Shown here: positions 33,850-44,991 of the stretch, piece after piece
Numbering within the stretch: position 1 is the first letter of the stretch
How the letters are laid out: each line of letters begins with the position of its first letter
Source: Ancylostoma caninum
Taxonomy: Eukaryota; Nematoda; Chromadorea; Rhabditida; Ancylostomatidae
Reading direction: 5' to 3'
Assembly (NCBI GenBank): GCA_037903475.1
Contig: JBAJFG010000476.1
Coordinates: 992,001 to 1,056,000, forward strand
Length of the DNA stretch: 64,000 bases
Position numbers and translations under genes: made by a program
The notes under the pieces: generated by a model
What the model was told of the DNA's origin: nothing
Seen by the model: the letters and a program-made list of their open reading frames with translations, nothing else
Databases searched by the model: none

Positions 33850-34539
33850 GATTAAAAGGTCAAATTTTGATTTCGCTTCTGAGTTTGGATCGCAGTTAAT
33901 ATCAAACAGGTTTCTTGTGGACTAGGATTCATGGATGTATAATGAGGTAAACCCAGACTACTAAACCAACTTTGTCATCTTGTCCAGTAACCTATGCAGT
34001 AATGAATCACCCTAACCATCACTTGTTTGCTTGGTAATCGTTTCTTGGACTCCATTCTTGATTATAGGGACATTTTTGGGTTTCTTTCCCACTTTTCAGC
34101 CTTATACCGTTTCGAACGCCCAAATATACATACTTCCATACTTAACAGTTCTTTGCTAATATAGTCCTAATGCCGAAGGGAGAATGAGATGGAGCTGGAC
34201 GATCTAGCATTGAAGAAGTAAAAGCTATTCCTATCAACATCATTATTTTCCGAATCTGTTTGTGAGCTGATATAAGCTAAGAGATTCCCACCGGGACTGA
34301 GCGGCACTAACGTAACGAATTGACGGATTAACGTGTAACATCCATTTTTCTGGTAACATAACGAATTAGTGGACTAACGAAATATGAAATATTTGTAACG
34401 CACAGTCCTGATTCGCACCCTTATCTTTTTTCAGTGGAAATATCAAAAAGAGACAAAACATTAAAGACAAAGTGCCGGACACGAATATATATTATGCATA
34501 GGAGTGAAGAAAAATCGATGAACCGAATTTATTCACTGA

Positions 34540-34738
34540 TTCATTCAGGACTAGATCCGAAGTATTCAAATGTTCAAAAAAGAGATACATAGATCTAAAT
34601 GCCCCCTAACCACTCCTGAACAATTGTACTGCTCCTTTTCAAAAAATCCGAACTATAGACAGATTGGAAATCGAGTTTTCGAAATCAAGTAAATCGATAG
34701 GCATGTAATCCATTATTCGGTCCTAACTATAATATACA
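34540..34738 (+). repeat. Dispersed ATTCATTCAGRACTAG repeat, copy 1
   Basis: It begins TCATTCAGGACTAGATCCGA, contains CAAATGTTCAAA and ends near AATCGATAGGCATG and TTCGGTCCTAACTA. The same landmarks recur in order at 43411-43612 (+) and, inverted and partial, at 60985-61135. Confidence 0.6.
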
Positions 34739-34952
34739 TGCACCAAAACACGTAGAGAAATGATCTCCTTAGTTTCAATCACTTCCGCCAAGAGCAAAAT
34801 GACCTTCAATAAGAAGCTCTTCTTTTATTATATATGCAATACCCGCACTAACTTCGTTAAAAATGAACGTTCAGAATGCGGATTTGCGTTCTTTTCGTTC
34901 CAAGGCTTTAATTCACCGGAAGCAGATGGTTCATGGGCCCAACCAGGTGCCA

Positions 34953-35008
34953 AATAAAAATAAATAATAAATATAAATAAATAAATAAATATAAATAATA
35001 AATACTTC
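34953..35008 (+). repeat. (AAATA)n simple repeat
   Basis: AAATAAAAATAAATAATAAA and similar sequence, preceded by CAGGTGCC. It may be a LINE tail. Confidence 0.7.
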
Positions 35009-35897
35009 TCTTATTATAGATATATACAAAGTTCTTCGAAAACAAGCAGCAATCTTGAAGACCCCATTCCTAACTTCGTCAAGCGTGACACGCCTCCTAG
35101 CATTTTTTCTCTACATGTTGTGTGTTACAAACCCGATCTCCTTGTATGAATTTCCAGACACAGAACAAGTCCTAACTTGCGCTGAAAACCACTTCTCTAG
35201 GTACCGCGTCAGGGAAAGAATGGAATCCTAACGACAAGACAAGTTCTTAGGCCCATGGCACACCTGGCAGTGATACCGTCGCTATTGAAAACAACAATTT
35301 GCAATTCTTCACACTCATTTTAAAGAAATCACAGGATTTGCACTGAGCCTGGAAGCAGCTGCATGAAATTGATTAAGGTTGAACGGTCTCGACGACACTG
35401 CCGCTGTGAAGTAAGCTATACCTTAGAAAAGAGCCATGCCTTAGGCGAGAGGTTTCAACGACACTCCACATGTGCTCAGAGGAATATGCGAATTCCAGTG
35501 GTGCTTATTGCTTATTCAAAGCGATGAGTTCATTGAAGCTCTCAAAGCCAAGATGAACTTCCGCGTTCTCCTCTCACTGACATACAGAACAGCAACAATT
35601 TCTTTGCATATCTAGTTAAGACTTCTGTTGTTACCTATAAGCATATATGAAAGTATTTAAAAACACCTCAACCTAGTTTCTGATTTTTGGCAGCCGCTAC
35701 GCAGCCGATCGAGAGGAAAAGAAGGACCATGTTAAGGTTCCTTAAGAAATGCAACCCATATTTTCCTGTCACCTTCTCGAGTTTTTGAAATTAGGAGTGG
35801 GAATAAAACTTTAGGAGTGGGAATAATAGAGTGTTCAAGGGTTTTCAAGGTCATGTCGTATATTAGCAATCCCTGACAAAAATCTCATTTCTTACAG

Positions 35898-36436
35898 AAC
35901 CTTCCCTTCCACGTGGTATTCCCACTACTGCTCCATCTCGTGATTTCCCAGTCAAATTGTAAGGAATATTAAATGTTGAAAACGGCTGCAATAGCCTACT
36001 AACAGTAAGGTCTCCAGTGAATGGAGAATGGGATGATTTTTGATTAAGACAGCGAACATCAGATATGATTCCAGACCTGAATATGAAAGGTAATCTCACT
36101 ATGTATTAGGTTGGGCAATGAGTTCGTGCGGTTTTTCTGAGCATTCAATGTATTTTCATATAGTGGACTAGTTCAACTTAGGTTTTTCTGGAAATTAGTA
36201 TCTGCAGTACTTCTTCTTCACATCTAGAGCAAGAACTTGCAGAAAATCGTCTCATAACTCTACGAGCAGTGCGTACAGAAAAAGCTGCCTCCTCCAGCTC
36301 AAAATCGACCTCTCCGAAGCAGAAATCCTCTTCTGTGCTGTCCCTTAACAGTAACGGTTCCCATTTAGACACTGTTAACATCCCCAACAGCTTTAGCTGC
36401 ATTTGTTCCACTACTATTGTAGTGAAACAGTTGCAG
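35898..36436 (+). CDS. Two phase-matched exons, Ser-rich unknown protein
   Basis: Exon 35898-35958 follows a strong acceptor (CATTTCTTACAG) and ends before gtaagg in phase 2. Exon 36208-36436 follows AGTATCTGCAG, enters in the matching phase and ends in phase 0 before gtatcgg. The joined product reads PSLPRGIPTTAPSRDFPVK, then SHLEQELAENRLITLRAVR (a short possible coiled coil), then a Ser/Lys-rich segment (ASSSSKSTSPKQKSSSVLSL). A solo mariner end lies in the intron at 36106. A possible upstream exon at 35338-35396 (after AAATCACAG; contains ICTEPGSSC and RRHCRCE, ends before gtaagc) has a phase that does not match directly. The opposite strand also has a long frame, so the call is moderate. 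Not recognised. Confidence 0.45.
36106..36140 (+). mobile_element. Solo mariner-like terminal repeat
   Basis: TTAGGTTGGGCAATGAGTTC follows a TA at 36104-36105, a typical mariner start. No right end is visible within the following 2 kb. Confidence 0.5.
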
Positions 36437-37054
36437 GTATCGGAGATGTACGCTCTTATCAAATAAGAGGGTCACATTTCATGCGACAGAAAATGGGAAG
36501 TAGTGGAAGTTGGCGAAATTGGTCATAACAGTTGTAAAGAGCAAAACAAGGGCTACAAGATGACCTTAAAGATGACCTCAAATCTTCGTAAAATTTCTAG
36601 TTGAGAGAACCGCAGGAACTTATTGCACAACTCAACTTATGTATACAAAATACTACACCATTATCTCCCGAAATGGCTGACATTTGGAGCATCGACTCCA
36701 AATGCAATAGCGGTGTTACATGAGCCAAGTTCAAATAATGACAAGTGTTGGTTCTGAAGTCGCCGACAGCGGCTTCTAAAAAGTGGTTTTGCAGTGGATT
36801 ACAAGTTAACATAGATATGAAGATGAACTTAGGAAAGGTTGAATGGTTGAGAACGAGATACATATGCGGGCGTTTGGCTAAGGTGAGGAGTGTCTTGCAT
36901 AAATGCGGAGGATGTTAATTTAGGCAGTGTTATAGAAAATTTCTCAAAAGAGTGGTTGACAGAGCACTAGCCCCAATAAGGGATTGGTTTTTGGCATCAA
37001 AATGCTTAAAGCTATTCAAGCACTGCCCTATCATCAGGAAGAATGTTTTTCACC

Positions 37055-37310
37055 TAATCTGATATGTGTGCAGCACGAACGCAGCCTGAACGACGTGATG
37101 GTTCGAGTAGAAACCTTAGAAGCAACGGTTGCCAGTTGCTTCCATCCTCACCTCAATTGCTGCCATCCCTCAGAAGTTGCTGCTAAGTGGAAGAAAGCTT
37201 GAGCAGCAATCCAGGAGAGGATGGCAACGACTGGGAACCGTTGCTGCTAGGGTTTCTACTCGAAACATTACGCCGATCGGTTGCGTTCGCGCTGCACACT
37301 TATCAGAGTA
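37055..37310. mobile_element. Fold-back repeat, copy 2
   Basis: It starts CTAATCTGATATGTGTGCAG and ends with CTGCACACTTATCAGAGTA. The arms carry GGTTGCCAGTTGCTTCC and the inverse. It belongs to the same family as 21899-22170. Confidence 0.7.
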
Positions 37311-38040
37311 AAAAGCCCGCTCACCCATGAATGAGCAAACGACTTCATGATGATGCTTTATGAGAACTACCATTTTTTCTTTGAACTTATCATCAGTTAA
37401 TATAATTGGAAGTTGGTATACACGGAGAATAAAGAATGAGCTGACAGCAATACGGAGGAAATTTATGTACAACAAAAATTAATGAATGTTCCGGAGAATG
37501 GAATTTAACTTGCAAATTTACGGCAAGTTGCATAAGTTAATTGCCGCATCGGAAATTAGAAACTCCAAATTTTGATGAGCAAGTACCGTTTTTACAGAGA
37601 GGGACAAATGAGAAAATTGTAAGTGCGTGCCATTTTGAATTATCAATGAATAAATCAGTACGCTAGATATGTATTTCTCATTTCTAGCATCGCCGGAATG
37701 GTGTTATGCTCTTGTTTTTTTTTTGATTTGGAACAGCGCCCTGGCTGCGAGCTAAGAATCGGAAGAATATTTGGATGAATGAATTGCTCCTGCGTGGTTC
37801 GAACAACGAACAAAGTCACATTATACGAAATCTGCCAATTACAAATATGACTTCTCCGATGAGATGAGCAGAAATTTTGTATGCAAATTGAAAATTTACA
37901 ATTTACAAAAACGCTTTTACAAAAACGCTAAGTGCTGAGAGTTGTTCTTTCTTTGGCAAAAAAAACATGAAGGAAGAGGAGGCACTCAACTAGGTTTTTG
38001 AGGAGATCATTGCTGTATTTGTGGACCATATTTCGGGCTA

Positions 38041-38243
38041 GAGGAGGCAGAACTCAACGCATTGCGGACAACGTGGTGCACATGGTGCATCACGACCTTT
38101 CGTCCTTGTTTGGCTACGTGGTGCGCATGGTATATCACACGAAATGTGCTCCTCATGTCCATTAAATGTTCTTCTGTGGTAAGGTGATGCAAATGGTGAA
38201 TTGTTAGAAAAATGCTCTCTCGCCACCCATGCTTGCCATGCAA
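38041..38243 (-). other. Triplicated CACCATNTGCANCAC motif, possible coding
   Basis: On the minus strand three similar blocks at about 38195, 38125 and 38080 contain CACCATTTGCATCAC, TACCATGCGCACCAC and CACCATGTGCACCAC. In one frame they encode HHLHHL, YHAHHV and HHVHHV; in another they encode Cys-containing repeats (DIPCAPR, DAPCAPRCPQC). The coding frame is undetermined and there is no known family. Confidence 0.4.
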
Positions 38244-39508
38244 AAATGTGCTCGGTCCGCAATATCTTAATCTGCACCGTACAGATCATTGCCTGAGTAT
38301 GGTCTGTTGGTCCAAAGGTGGCACCTGAGGTGATTTTCTCTGCAACTACGACTTTGCCCGCAGAAGGCGTCTTGGAGGAGATTTTACTAAATGGCAGTAG
38401 GAAAACATCAGAGTAGAAGGAATCACACCACATAAATATCAAAAAAAAGTGTAAAAATTCGATTATCTGGCCGACTTCGGGACGAGGTCGTAATTGCGGA
38501 CAAAGTTGGCCTAGGTGCCACCTCTCCGCTACCAGACTATACCAATGTTAGCATCTCCATTTCAAGAAAAAAACTCGATGGTGTGGGAAAAAATGTAGCA
38601 CATCACAACAACTGAAAAGCGCCCTCACAGAATAGTGCGGTGGCATACATATATCGGTCGTGAGCCAGGATGAACAAACGCGGCCTAATCGTTGGAGTCG
38701 ATAAGAAAGGATGGCGGTTGTTGTGCAGGAGGCAAAAAGCATAACAACATCGCTGGAGCGGCCGGCAGGCTTCCCGTAAAGCCGCTCTCTGATACGCAGC
38801 TGAAATGTCGAAGAAGGATGAGGGGAAACGCACATCAAACGGCTGAGAAGGCACCTTCTCGCAAATGAGGGACGCTATGAGGAAATTGCCAGGTGAAAAA
38901 AGTAGCGCACCGAGCGAGAAGCACCTACGAAGAACATAATTAATTCGCTGGGAATTTCTCGGTCATCAGTTGTTATTGCACCTGTTCGCTAATGCAAAAT
39001 TGAAGTAATTTTCTGGGAGGCTTGGCTTCAAAGTATTATATTTGGGAAGTAGAATGGAATAATATGTATTTAGCATCAGTGCTCTTGACGAGCGATCTCA
39101 CAAGGGCATCAGAAATTTTTCGGCCTCCCCTTGCATGTTCCATATTTATTTCCAATTTTGAAAGCGTCATGTAGCGTGAATCCTTTCATGCTCGTTTATA
39201 AAGTGTCACGAGATGCCATTGGCACTCCATGAAATTAGAACTTTTCTTCGAAGCTACTGTAGGTGCACCAACTGAAAAATGCACATCCAGCGAAGAGCAT
39301 ATGTTGAAATTTTGCTCTGTAAGCGAACTCTTTTGAAGAAAATCTGAATCAGTCTCTAGATCGTAAACCAAGAAAAAGTCTCCCAGCATTCCCGTGTTAA
39401 ATTCTGGAACACATAGATTTTGTGTGAACGTTCGACCTTCTTTGAATCTCGGCATAGTGAATATAGTTCTGTCAAGTAACGTGAGCAGTAAACCAAGATT
39501 TTCACTGT

Positions 39509-39560
39509 CTTTATTCCGGCTAATGTTTCGGCGTCGTCGCTTTCATCAGAGCCTGGAAAG
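39509..39560 (-). ncRNA. Hammerhead-ribozyme-like motif of a retroelement
   Basis: On the minus strand CTGATGA is followed by a small hairpin (GCG-ACGA-CGC) and then GAAAC, the two invariant hammerhead boxes in correct order. The strand before CTGATGA (TTCC-A-GGCT) pairs with the strand after GAAACATT (AGCC-GGAA), giving stem I with one bulge and ATT as cleavage triplet. Stem III is nearly absent and extra A residues precede stem II, so activity is doubtful. Penelope-like elements are known to carry minimal hammerheads in their terminal repeats. Confidence 0.4.
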
Positions 39561-39889
39561 TCCAAACTAAATATAACATATCCTACCAAGCTCCCAATCA
39601 GCCCACAAATTATAATCTAACATGAGAGTAAAAGCGAAAAAAAACGAGATCAGTGAAGTAAAATAAAGGCATAGATTTTGGCAGAGTGAAACTCGTTCGC
39701 CAGTAGAAAAATCTGACCATCGAAAAGCAACAGGGCAGCGAAAGAGTGTTGAGCCCGTAAAGAAAACTGTTAATCACTGCGGAAGAAATTCACAATCTGA
39801 AGTTGTACATGGATCGCTATCTAAATTTACTCTTGGAAATTTCTTAGTTTATCAAAATTGGACAGGAAATTGTAGATAAACGTTCAAAA

Positions 39890-40555
39890 TTCTATCATTT
39901 AAGTCAAGGAGGCACTACTTTGACGTACAAGATGTATGTGAGACCACTCGTCGAGAGCTCCTGCTGGGTGTTCTCACAATCAAAACGGAAAGATGTGGTG
40001 CTTTTAGAGAAGATTCAAAACAATTTTACCAGGAAAATTCTGTTGAGAAATGGTGGATTCTTGCTTGGCAGAATCCCGAAAGCCTGCTTTAATGATGATT
40101 ACCTAGGGGTTCTATCACTTAAGCCAAGGAGGCACTACTTTGACGTATTCACGGTCTATTAGCCAATCAACCACCTTATCCCAATATCGTGCTCAAGATT
40201 CTACTCCATACAACCTTCCCTCACAAAGGGTTGGAAAGTGAAACTGTTCTTTAGATTACCTAAAATGTCATTGAGAGCCACCTCCTTTACAAGCCTAGAG
40301 GGGATTAGAGCAGGCCTGAGATACCTTAAATGTAGTCAGGCTAGAACTGTCCCTACATTTTTTGTAGCCTTCAAACGTGTGGCTGAAGCGACTACACTTG
40401 GCCAGGACTAAGACATTTCATAGTGCTTCTTCCATGTTTTGTCCAATTTTCATGTATAGTAACAATGAAGTATTCTGAACCACATTGCATAAGTGTTGTC
40501 GTTAATGTGTCATTGTTTTATAATGCCTATCTTAAACAGCGTAAATAAATAAGCA
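39890..40555 (+). mobile_element. LINE 3' end remnant
   Basis: The frame at 39920-40160 includes TYKMYVRPLVESSCWVFSQS, then KKDV-like KRKDVVLLEKIQNNFTRKIL and later SLKPRRHYFDVFTVY. This is the region after the RT core in CR1/Jockey-like LINEs (YVRPILE...VW, LLE.VQ..FTR, L..RR...D....Y). It is followed by untranslated sequence and a TAAATAAATAAG tail. The RT core itself is absent. GGAGGCACTACTTTGACGTA occurs twice (about 39908 and 40127), suggesting an internal rearrangement. Confidence 0.7.
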
Positions 40556-42060
40556 AATTTTCTGAAGTGCGAAAGCGAAATCGTGCAATGTTTCTTGACT
40601 GCTGGTGAGTAGCAAGTTCAGTGCTAAGGATCGAAACGGCACTTCAGCGGAGAAATACAAAAACGATTCGGGCGGTCTAATGCGATTAAAATCCCGATGA
40701 AATTGGCTAAATAAATAAAATGGCAAGACAAAAAGTTCTCAGCACTTTGAAGGACCTTTCACGGAGTAATAGGTCTAGACAGGCAGATCCTCAAGAGCAG
40801 TGTGATTGAACACGGAACCTTGAGGAGGAGACGTCCGTCCAGAAGTTTATCGGGTAGAGAACACATCGTGTCATTTGACTACCCGCAAGTAAATCGGGAA
40901 GAAGCATGCAATTAAGTACTGCGCTATTTTGTTATGTCGTTCTCGAATACTAGTAAAGAAATGCGACTACAGAAATGTAACCCTGGAATCCAGGCCACCT
41001 TTTACCAAGTCAACCTTTTAAACAATAGTGTATTGCACCACGGCAATGCCAGCCCAGCCACTGGAATCAATTAGAAAATTTGAAACGGCACTTCCTCGGA
41101 AGCAGCCAGAGAACGAAGAACCTACGCTATGTATCCAGACTAATGTGGTTAAAATCCCGATAAAATTGATCAAGTTAGATAGAATGGCAGGATAAAAAAT
41201 TCTCCGAACATTGAAGGATCTTCATTTCTTTGCATCAGAACCTCACTATATTTAGCAGCTAATCTGTGAGTAGTCTAGGCCAAAAGCTTTTTGAAACTTC
41301 TTTATTGTGTGTACTCAATGAACTAAAGTTGATAAATACAGCTAAGGAATCTCTACAAAAGAATCATAACGGATCGAAATATTTGAAGTGACCTCAGGCT
41401 TGTTAACAGGGTAGCTGGAGGAAAAGAGAGGCCCACCTCTGAAAAGGGGCCGAATTACCTAAGTTTGGCTCAGGGTTCTGTTGTTCGGGTCTACAGTACT
41501 TTTGCCTGTTCGAACTTGCCAAAGTCTACCTGCTCTATCATAAATAAGTAAATAGATAGATAAATAATATTTTAAAAGAGGAGAACTCCAAAAAAATCAA
41601 AAGGAAAAACCCCAAAAACCGATCACTTGTTTAAATGGACAAGAACTCTTACAAATCATGGTAAAAATACGGAGTTGGAATTGAGGTGATTCAAGAAATC
41701 TTCCAATTTATGTAACAACTTCGTTCACTTTTTCTGAGAAGGATGTGCTTCTCTACCACTGGACCTCCACCGCTGAATTGTATACCTTTTTTTGAGCATG
41801 TAAGGCATTAGAGAGAGAGAAATGGCAAGCATAAGTGAGATTAGTTCGAAGCAGAGAAAGAACGGCGCAATTTGCACAGAGAAATGGTTAATGAGCAGCA
41901 TTAGCTGTTGCTAGAATCGAAGACTCGGCGAAATACGTACATGGATAGAGAGCATCTCCAAGTAAGCACCATCAAGTCATGAATTAGGATAATTTGTGGA
42001 TGAGCGAATGATACGCGGTGAGGTTAGTTTCCCTCGCCGGGTCGATATTCCTTCGTTGGC
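40556..42060. other. No gene recognised
   Basis: Short ORFs only. A TAAATAAGTAAATAGATAG tract at about 41551 resembles a LINE tail. TCTAGGCCAAAAGCTTTTTG at 41275 weakly resembles the right end of the mariner at 7887-8412. Confidence 0.4.
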
Positions 42061-42088
42061 CTGCCCAACCACCCCCATATGCACGAAA

Positions 42089-42199
42089 TCAATGCCGTAG
42101 AGCAGCATGAAGAACGAGCAGCACGGCGCCTGGAGAGTCGACGCTCGCCGTTACGTCCTGAATTGTCTGCATGGTGTTGAGAAAGAAGTCACTCCATGC
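42089..42199 (-). CDS. Candidate terminal exon, unknown protein
   Basis: After the acceptor GAATTCGCAG a phase-0 frame reads AWSDFFLNTMQTIQDVTASV, then DSPGAVLLVLHAALRH and TGA. Composition is protein-like with frequent C/G third positions. No upstream partner exon was identified. Confidence 0.35.
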   Translation of the reverse strand, partial: AWSDFFLNTMQTIQDVTASVDSPGAVLLVLHAALRH

Positions 42200-42636
42200 C
42201 TGCGAATTCGTGAAACGTGTTAGAAATATCTTAGATGTCACAAGTAAAGAAGCAGGAAATTTTCCATCTTAAAATAGGTAAATTGTAGGTTAGGCAATGT
42301 TGCAGCTCCAGAGTCGTTGTGTAACCGTTCCAGAATGTACTTTCGGATTTGGGCTGAATGTTTATTCACAATCGGTTCGAAATGTTTTGCTATGCAAACA
42401 GCACTCCAACTTCGTACCCGCAGAACTACATGGTGGCTCACACGAAGTGTTACGAGCTATAGAAGATCCATTTTCAGACATTTTTTGGAGGATTCATTGA
42501 GCTGAGCAAAACCCTAGGAGCATTGGCTGGACACCCCAACAAGATTGTGCACTAGCCCACGGCGTACAGAAGCCACTATACGGCCAGTGTGAGAGAGATC
42601 TTCCGGGTTTCTATACGAAGAATGTTTGCCCGTCAA

Positions 42637-42648
42637 CCCCCCCCCCCC
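42637..42648 (-). repeat. Poly-C tract (12 C)
   Basis: Twelve consecutive C, that is poly-G on the minus strand. Confidence 0.95.
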
Positions 42649-42864
42649 GATCTTACCCTTTGGATTTCGTTATCCAGACTGTGATAGAGCAGAAAGCCTG
42701 CTCTTTTAAACACAAGTTACTAGATTAGCTGAAATGAGCCCTGATGAGGGCATGGGAATGAATCTCTCTGTAAATGATCACATGCATCCTCAACAATATC
42801 TGGAAGAGATTGGATGCTTACACTGAATCTACAGGCGGCCATTTTGAATATGATGTGTGAGACC

Positions 42865-43120
42865 TTACTCCGATAACTGTGCAGCACGAACGCAGCCCGA
42901 ACGGCGTAATGGTTCAAGTAGAAACCCTAGCAGGAACGGTTGTCAGTTGCTGCCATTCTCCCCTCGATTGCTGCTCAAGCTGTCGGCCCTTTAGCAGCAA
43001 TTGCTGAGGGACGGCAGCAATCAAGGGGAGGAGCAGCAAGTGGCAACCGTTGTTGCTAGGGTTTCTACTCAAACCATTACGCCGTTTGGTCTGCGTTCGT
43101 CCTGCACAGTTATCAGAGAG
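42865..43120. mobile_element. Fold-back repeat, copy 3 (best preserved)
   Basis: It runs from TTACTCCGATAACTGTGCAG to CTGCACAGTTATCAGAGAG. The arms are CGAACGCAGCCCGAACGGCG and its near inverse, and the whole unit is almost fully self-complementary. It has no coding capacity. Confidence 0.8.
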
Positions 43121-43242
43121 ATGGTTCGCAGATACATATTACTCAACGGCTATGAAACCCTTCACAAAGTGCCGACGCCGGAATCTAACCATGGTTTAGC
43201 ACTCAATCTGTATCTAATAACATAATTATTCGGAAAAAAATT

Positions 43243-43338
43243 TCTTTAAGATTGAACTCTCTTTGTACACGAAAATCAACCTTACGCAGGTCTTTAAGAT
43301 TGAACTCTCTTTGTACACGAAAATCAACCTTACGCAGG
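43243..43338 (+). repeat. Perfect 48-bp tandem duplication
   Basis: Two identical 48-bp units start at 43243 and 43291, beginning TCTTTAAGATTGAACTCTC and ending CCTTACGCAGG. A third unit begins (TCTTT) and stops. The length is a multiple of three and a frame stays open through it (LCTRKSTLRRSL repeated), but nothing supports translation. Confidence 0.95.
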
Positions 43339-43410
43339 TCTTTGCATTGCCTAGAAACAGTGTGCGACCTCGAGTTGGAGGTATACTTAGGACCTAATAA
43401 ACATTATTTA

Positions 43411-43612
43411 ATTATTCATTCAGAACTAGGTCCGAAGAATACAAATGTTCAAAGTAGATGTAGGCCTAAATGCCTCCTTATTATTCCTAAAGGAATCTAT
43501 TGCTCCCTCTTTTTCAAACATCCAAACCACAGAGTTAATCAAAATCGAACTTTCGAATTTCGAGTGAATCGATAGGTATCTAGTGCATCACCCGGTCATA
43601 GCCATAGTTCAA
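43411..43612 (+). repeat. Dispersed ATTCATTCAGRACTAG repeat, copy 2
   Basis: It starts ATTCATTCAGAACTAGGTCC, has ACAAATGTTCAAAG internally and ends with GAATCGATAGGTATC and CGGTCATAGCCATAG. It is collinear with 34540-34738. Confidence 0.6.
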
Positions 43613-44683
43613 AGGCAGTTATTTCAAGTTATGTACGTCCACAAGCCCAGCGGACACTTGCATTTCATTTGAATTTGTGATGGTAAGAGTAGTTGGGTGA
43701 AAATTATCCCAAGCGAACAAAAAATTCCTCGTGGGCCAAGATCCGTATCCTGGCTGTAGCTTGGCTCCGACTTGAATAAATGGAAAGAACACATGTGGGC
43801 ATCACGTTTGGAGGCGAAATAGAAAAACAAATTTGGGTGTGTGTGGGCACGGCAAATGTGAAATACTATCCACAAGGCTGCATCAGTCTAAGAGAGGCGG
43901 AGGAATTAAGAAAGCCTGCTGCCAGCACCTTAATGCGAATTTCTGTCTCAGGGTGTGGGCGTTGACTAAAAAGAAAGGTTTGTAAATGCTAAAGAACTCC
44001 TCCTTTTGAGCGCTACAATTGTTATGCTGGGGGCGTTAGATTCGTTACTAGCTAAAAACGAGCGCGTGATGGGATTGTCGTTACAAGCCTCCAGAAATTT
44101 TGTCACGAAAACTCGTTAAAAACCAATACTTAAAGAAATGTCCATGTCTTTCTACAGATGACGGTTTTGTGCTAAATAATGGATTTGATATGTTGATGGA
44201 GATGTGATTTTGCATTATTCCACTTATTTACGTGTGACTTCGGCCTACGCCTTCAAATAAATGAATGAGCAAAACGCAGGTAAGGTGCTAATCATTCCTT
44301 CTACTTATGAACTCATCGGAAAATAGAGAGAGAGAACTCAAGGTGGCAGGCTAACCTAGCATGTGAGAAGAATTTCCGGGTTGTCACCTCCAGCATGGAA
44401 CGCTCGGAATTTCATTTTCACAATTTCCAGGCTCTTTTTTTCTATAATTATTCTTCACAATCGAATGGACAAAATTTGAAGCCAAATGCATAGTACCCCT
44501 TCGTTCAATATGCGTATTAACTTATTCCTAAATTAAATTAGGACAATGTTGATTGCCCACGAGAATACGCAGGTGGAAAGTAATGATAGAATATAGAGCC
44601 CATTAGCTATGAAACTTGTATCGTGGCTTGACAACTGAAAGATTTTAGTGAGCAGGAAAACCGTTGTTTTTTTTTTAACTTTC

Positions 44684-44791
44684 CAAGAGAAAGTTCAAAA
44701 CTCTCGCGATGAACTGATGCTTTCAGGAAAAGAAGGGGATATTGGAGGGATTACGCCAATATCTCTTCCAAATCGAGCAAAACCCATCCCT
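44684..44791 (+). CDS. Candidate terminal exon, unknown protein
   Basis: A long pyrimidine tract and acceptor (TTTTTAACTTTCCAAG) precede a frame reading KVQNSRDELMLSGKEGDIGG, then ITPISLPNRAKPIPSFA and TAA. The splice context and composition suit a last exon. An upstream frame at 43780-43965 (+; contains ANVKYYPQGCISLREAEEL) could belong to the same gene, but no phase link was shown. Confidence 0.4.
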
Positions 44792-44991
44792 TCTTTTGCA
44801 TAATGAAGAGAAAGGGTGTATGTACGTAAATACATGCAAAAATTCCAGATCCAAAAGAGTTCTTCTCTCGACGGAGTTATGCCTCGCGTACATTTTTTGT
44901 TGAAACTATGAGACGTGACGCATGGAAACGCACAGACTCTCTTAGAGGAAGAAATGGAAGTGTGTGGAGAGTATGACGTCTCAATCAAAGT

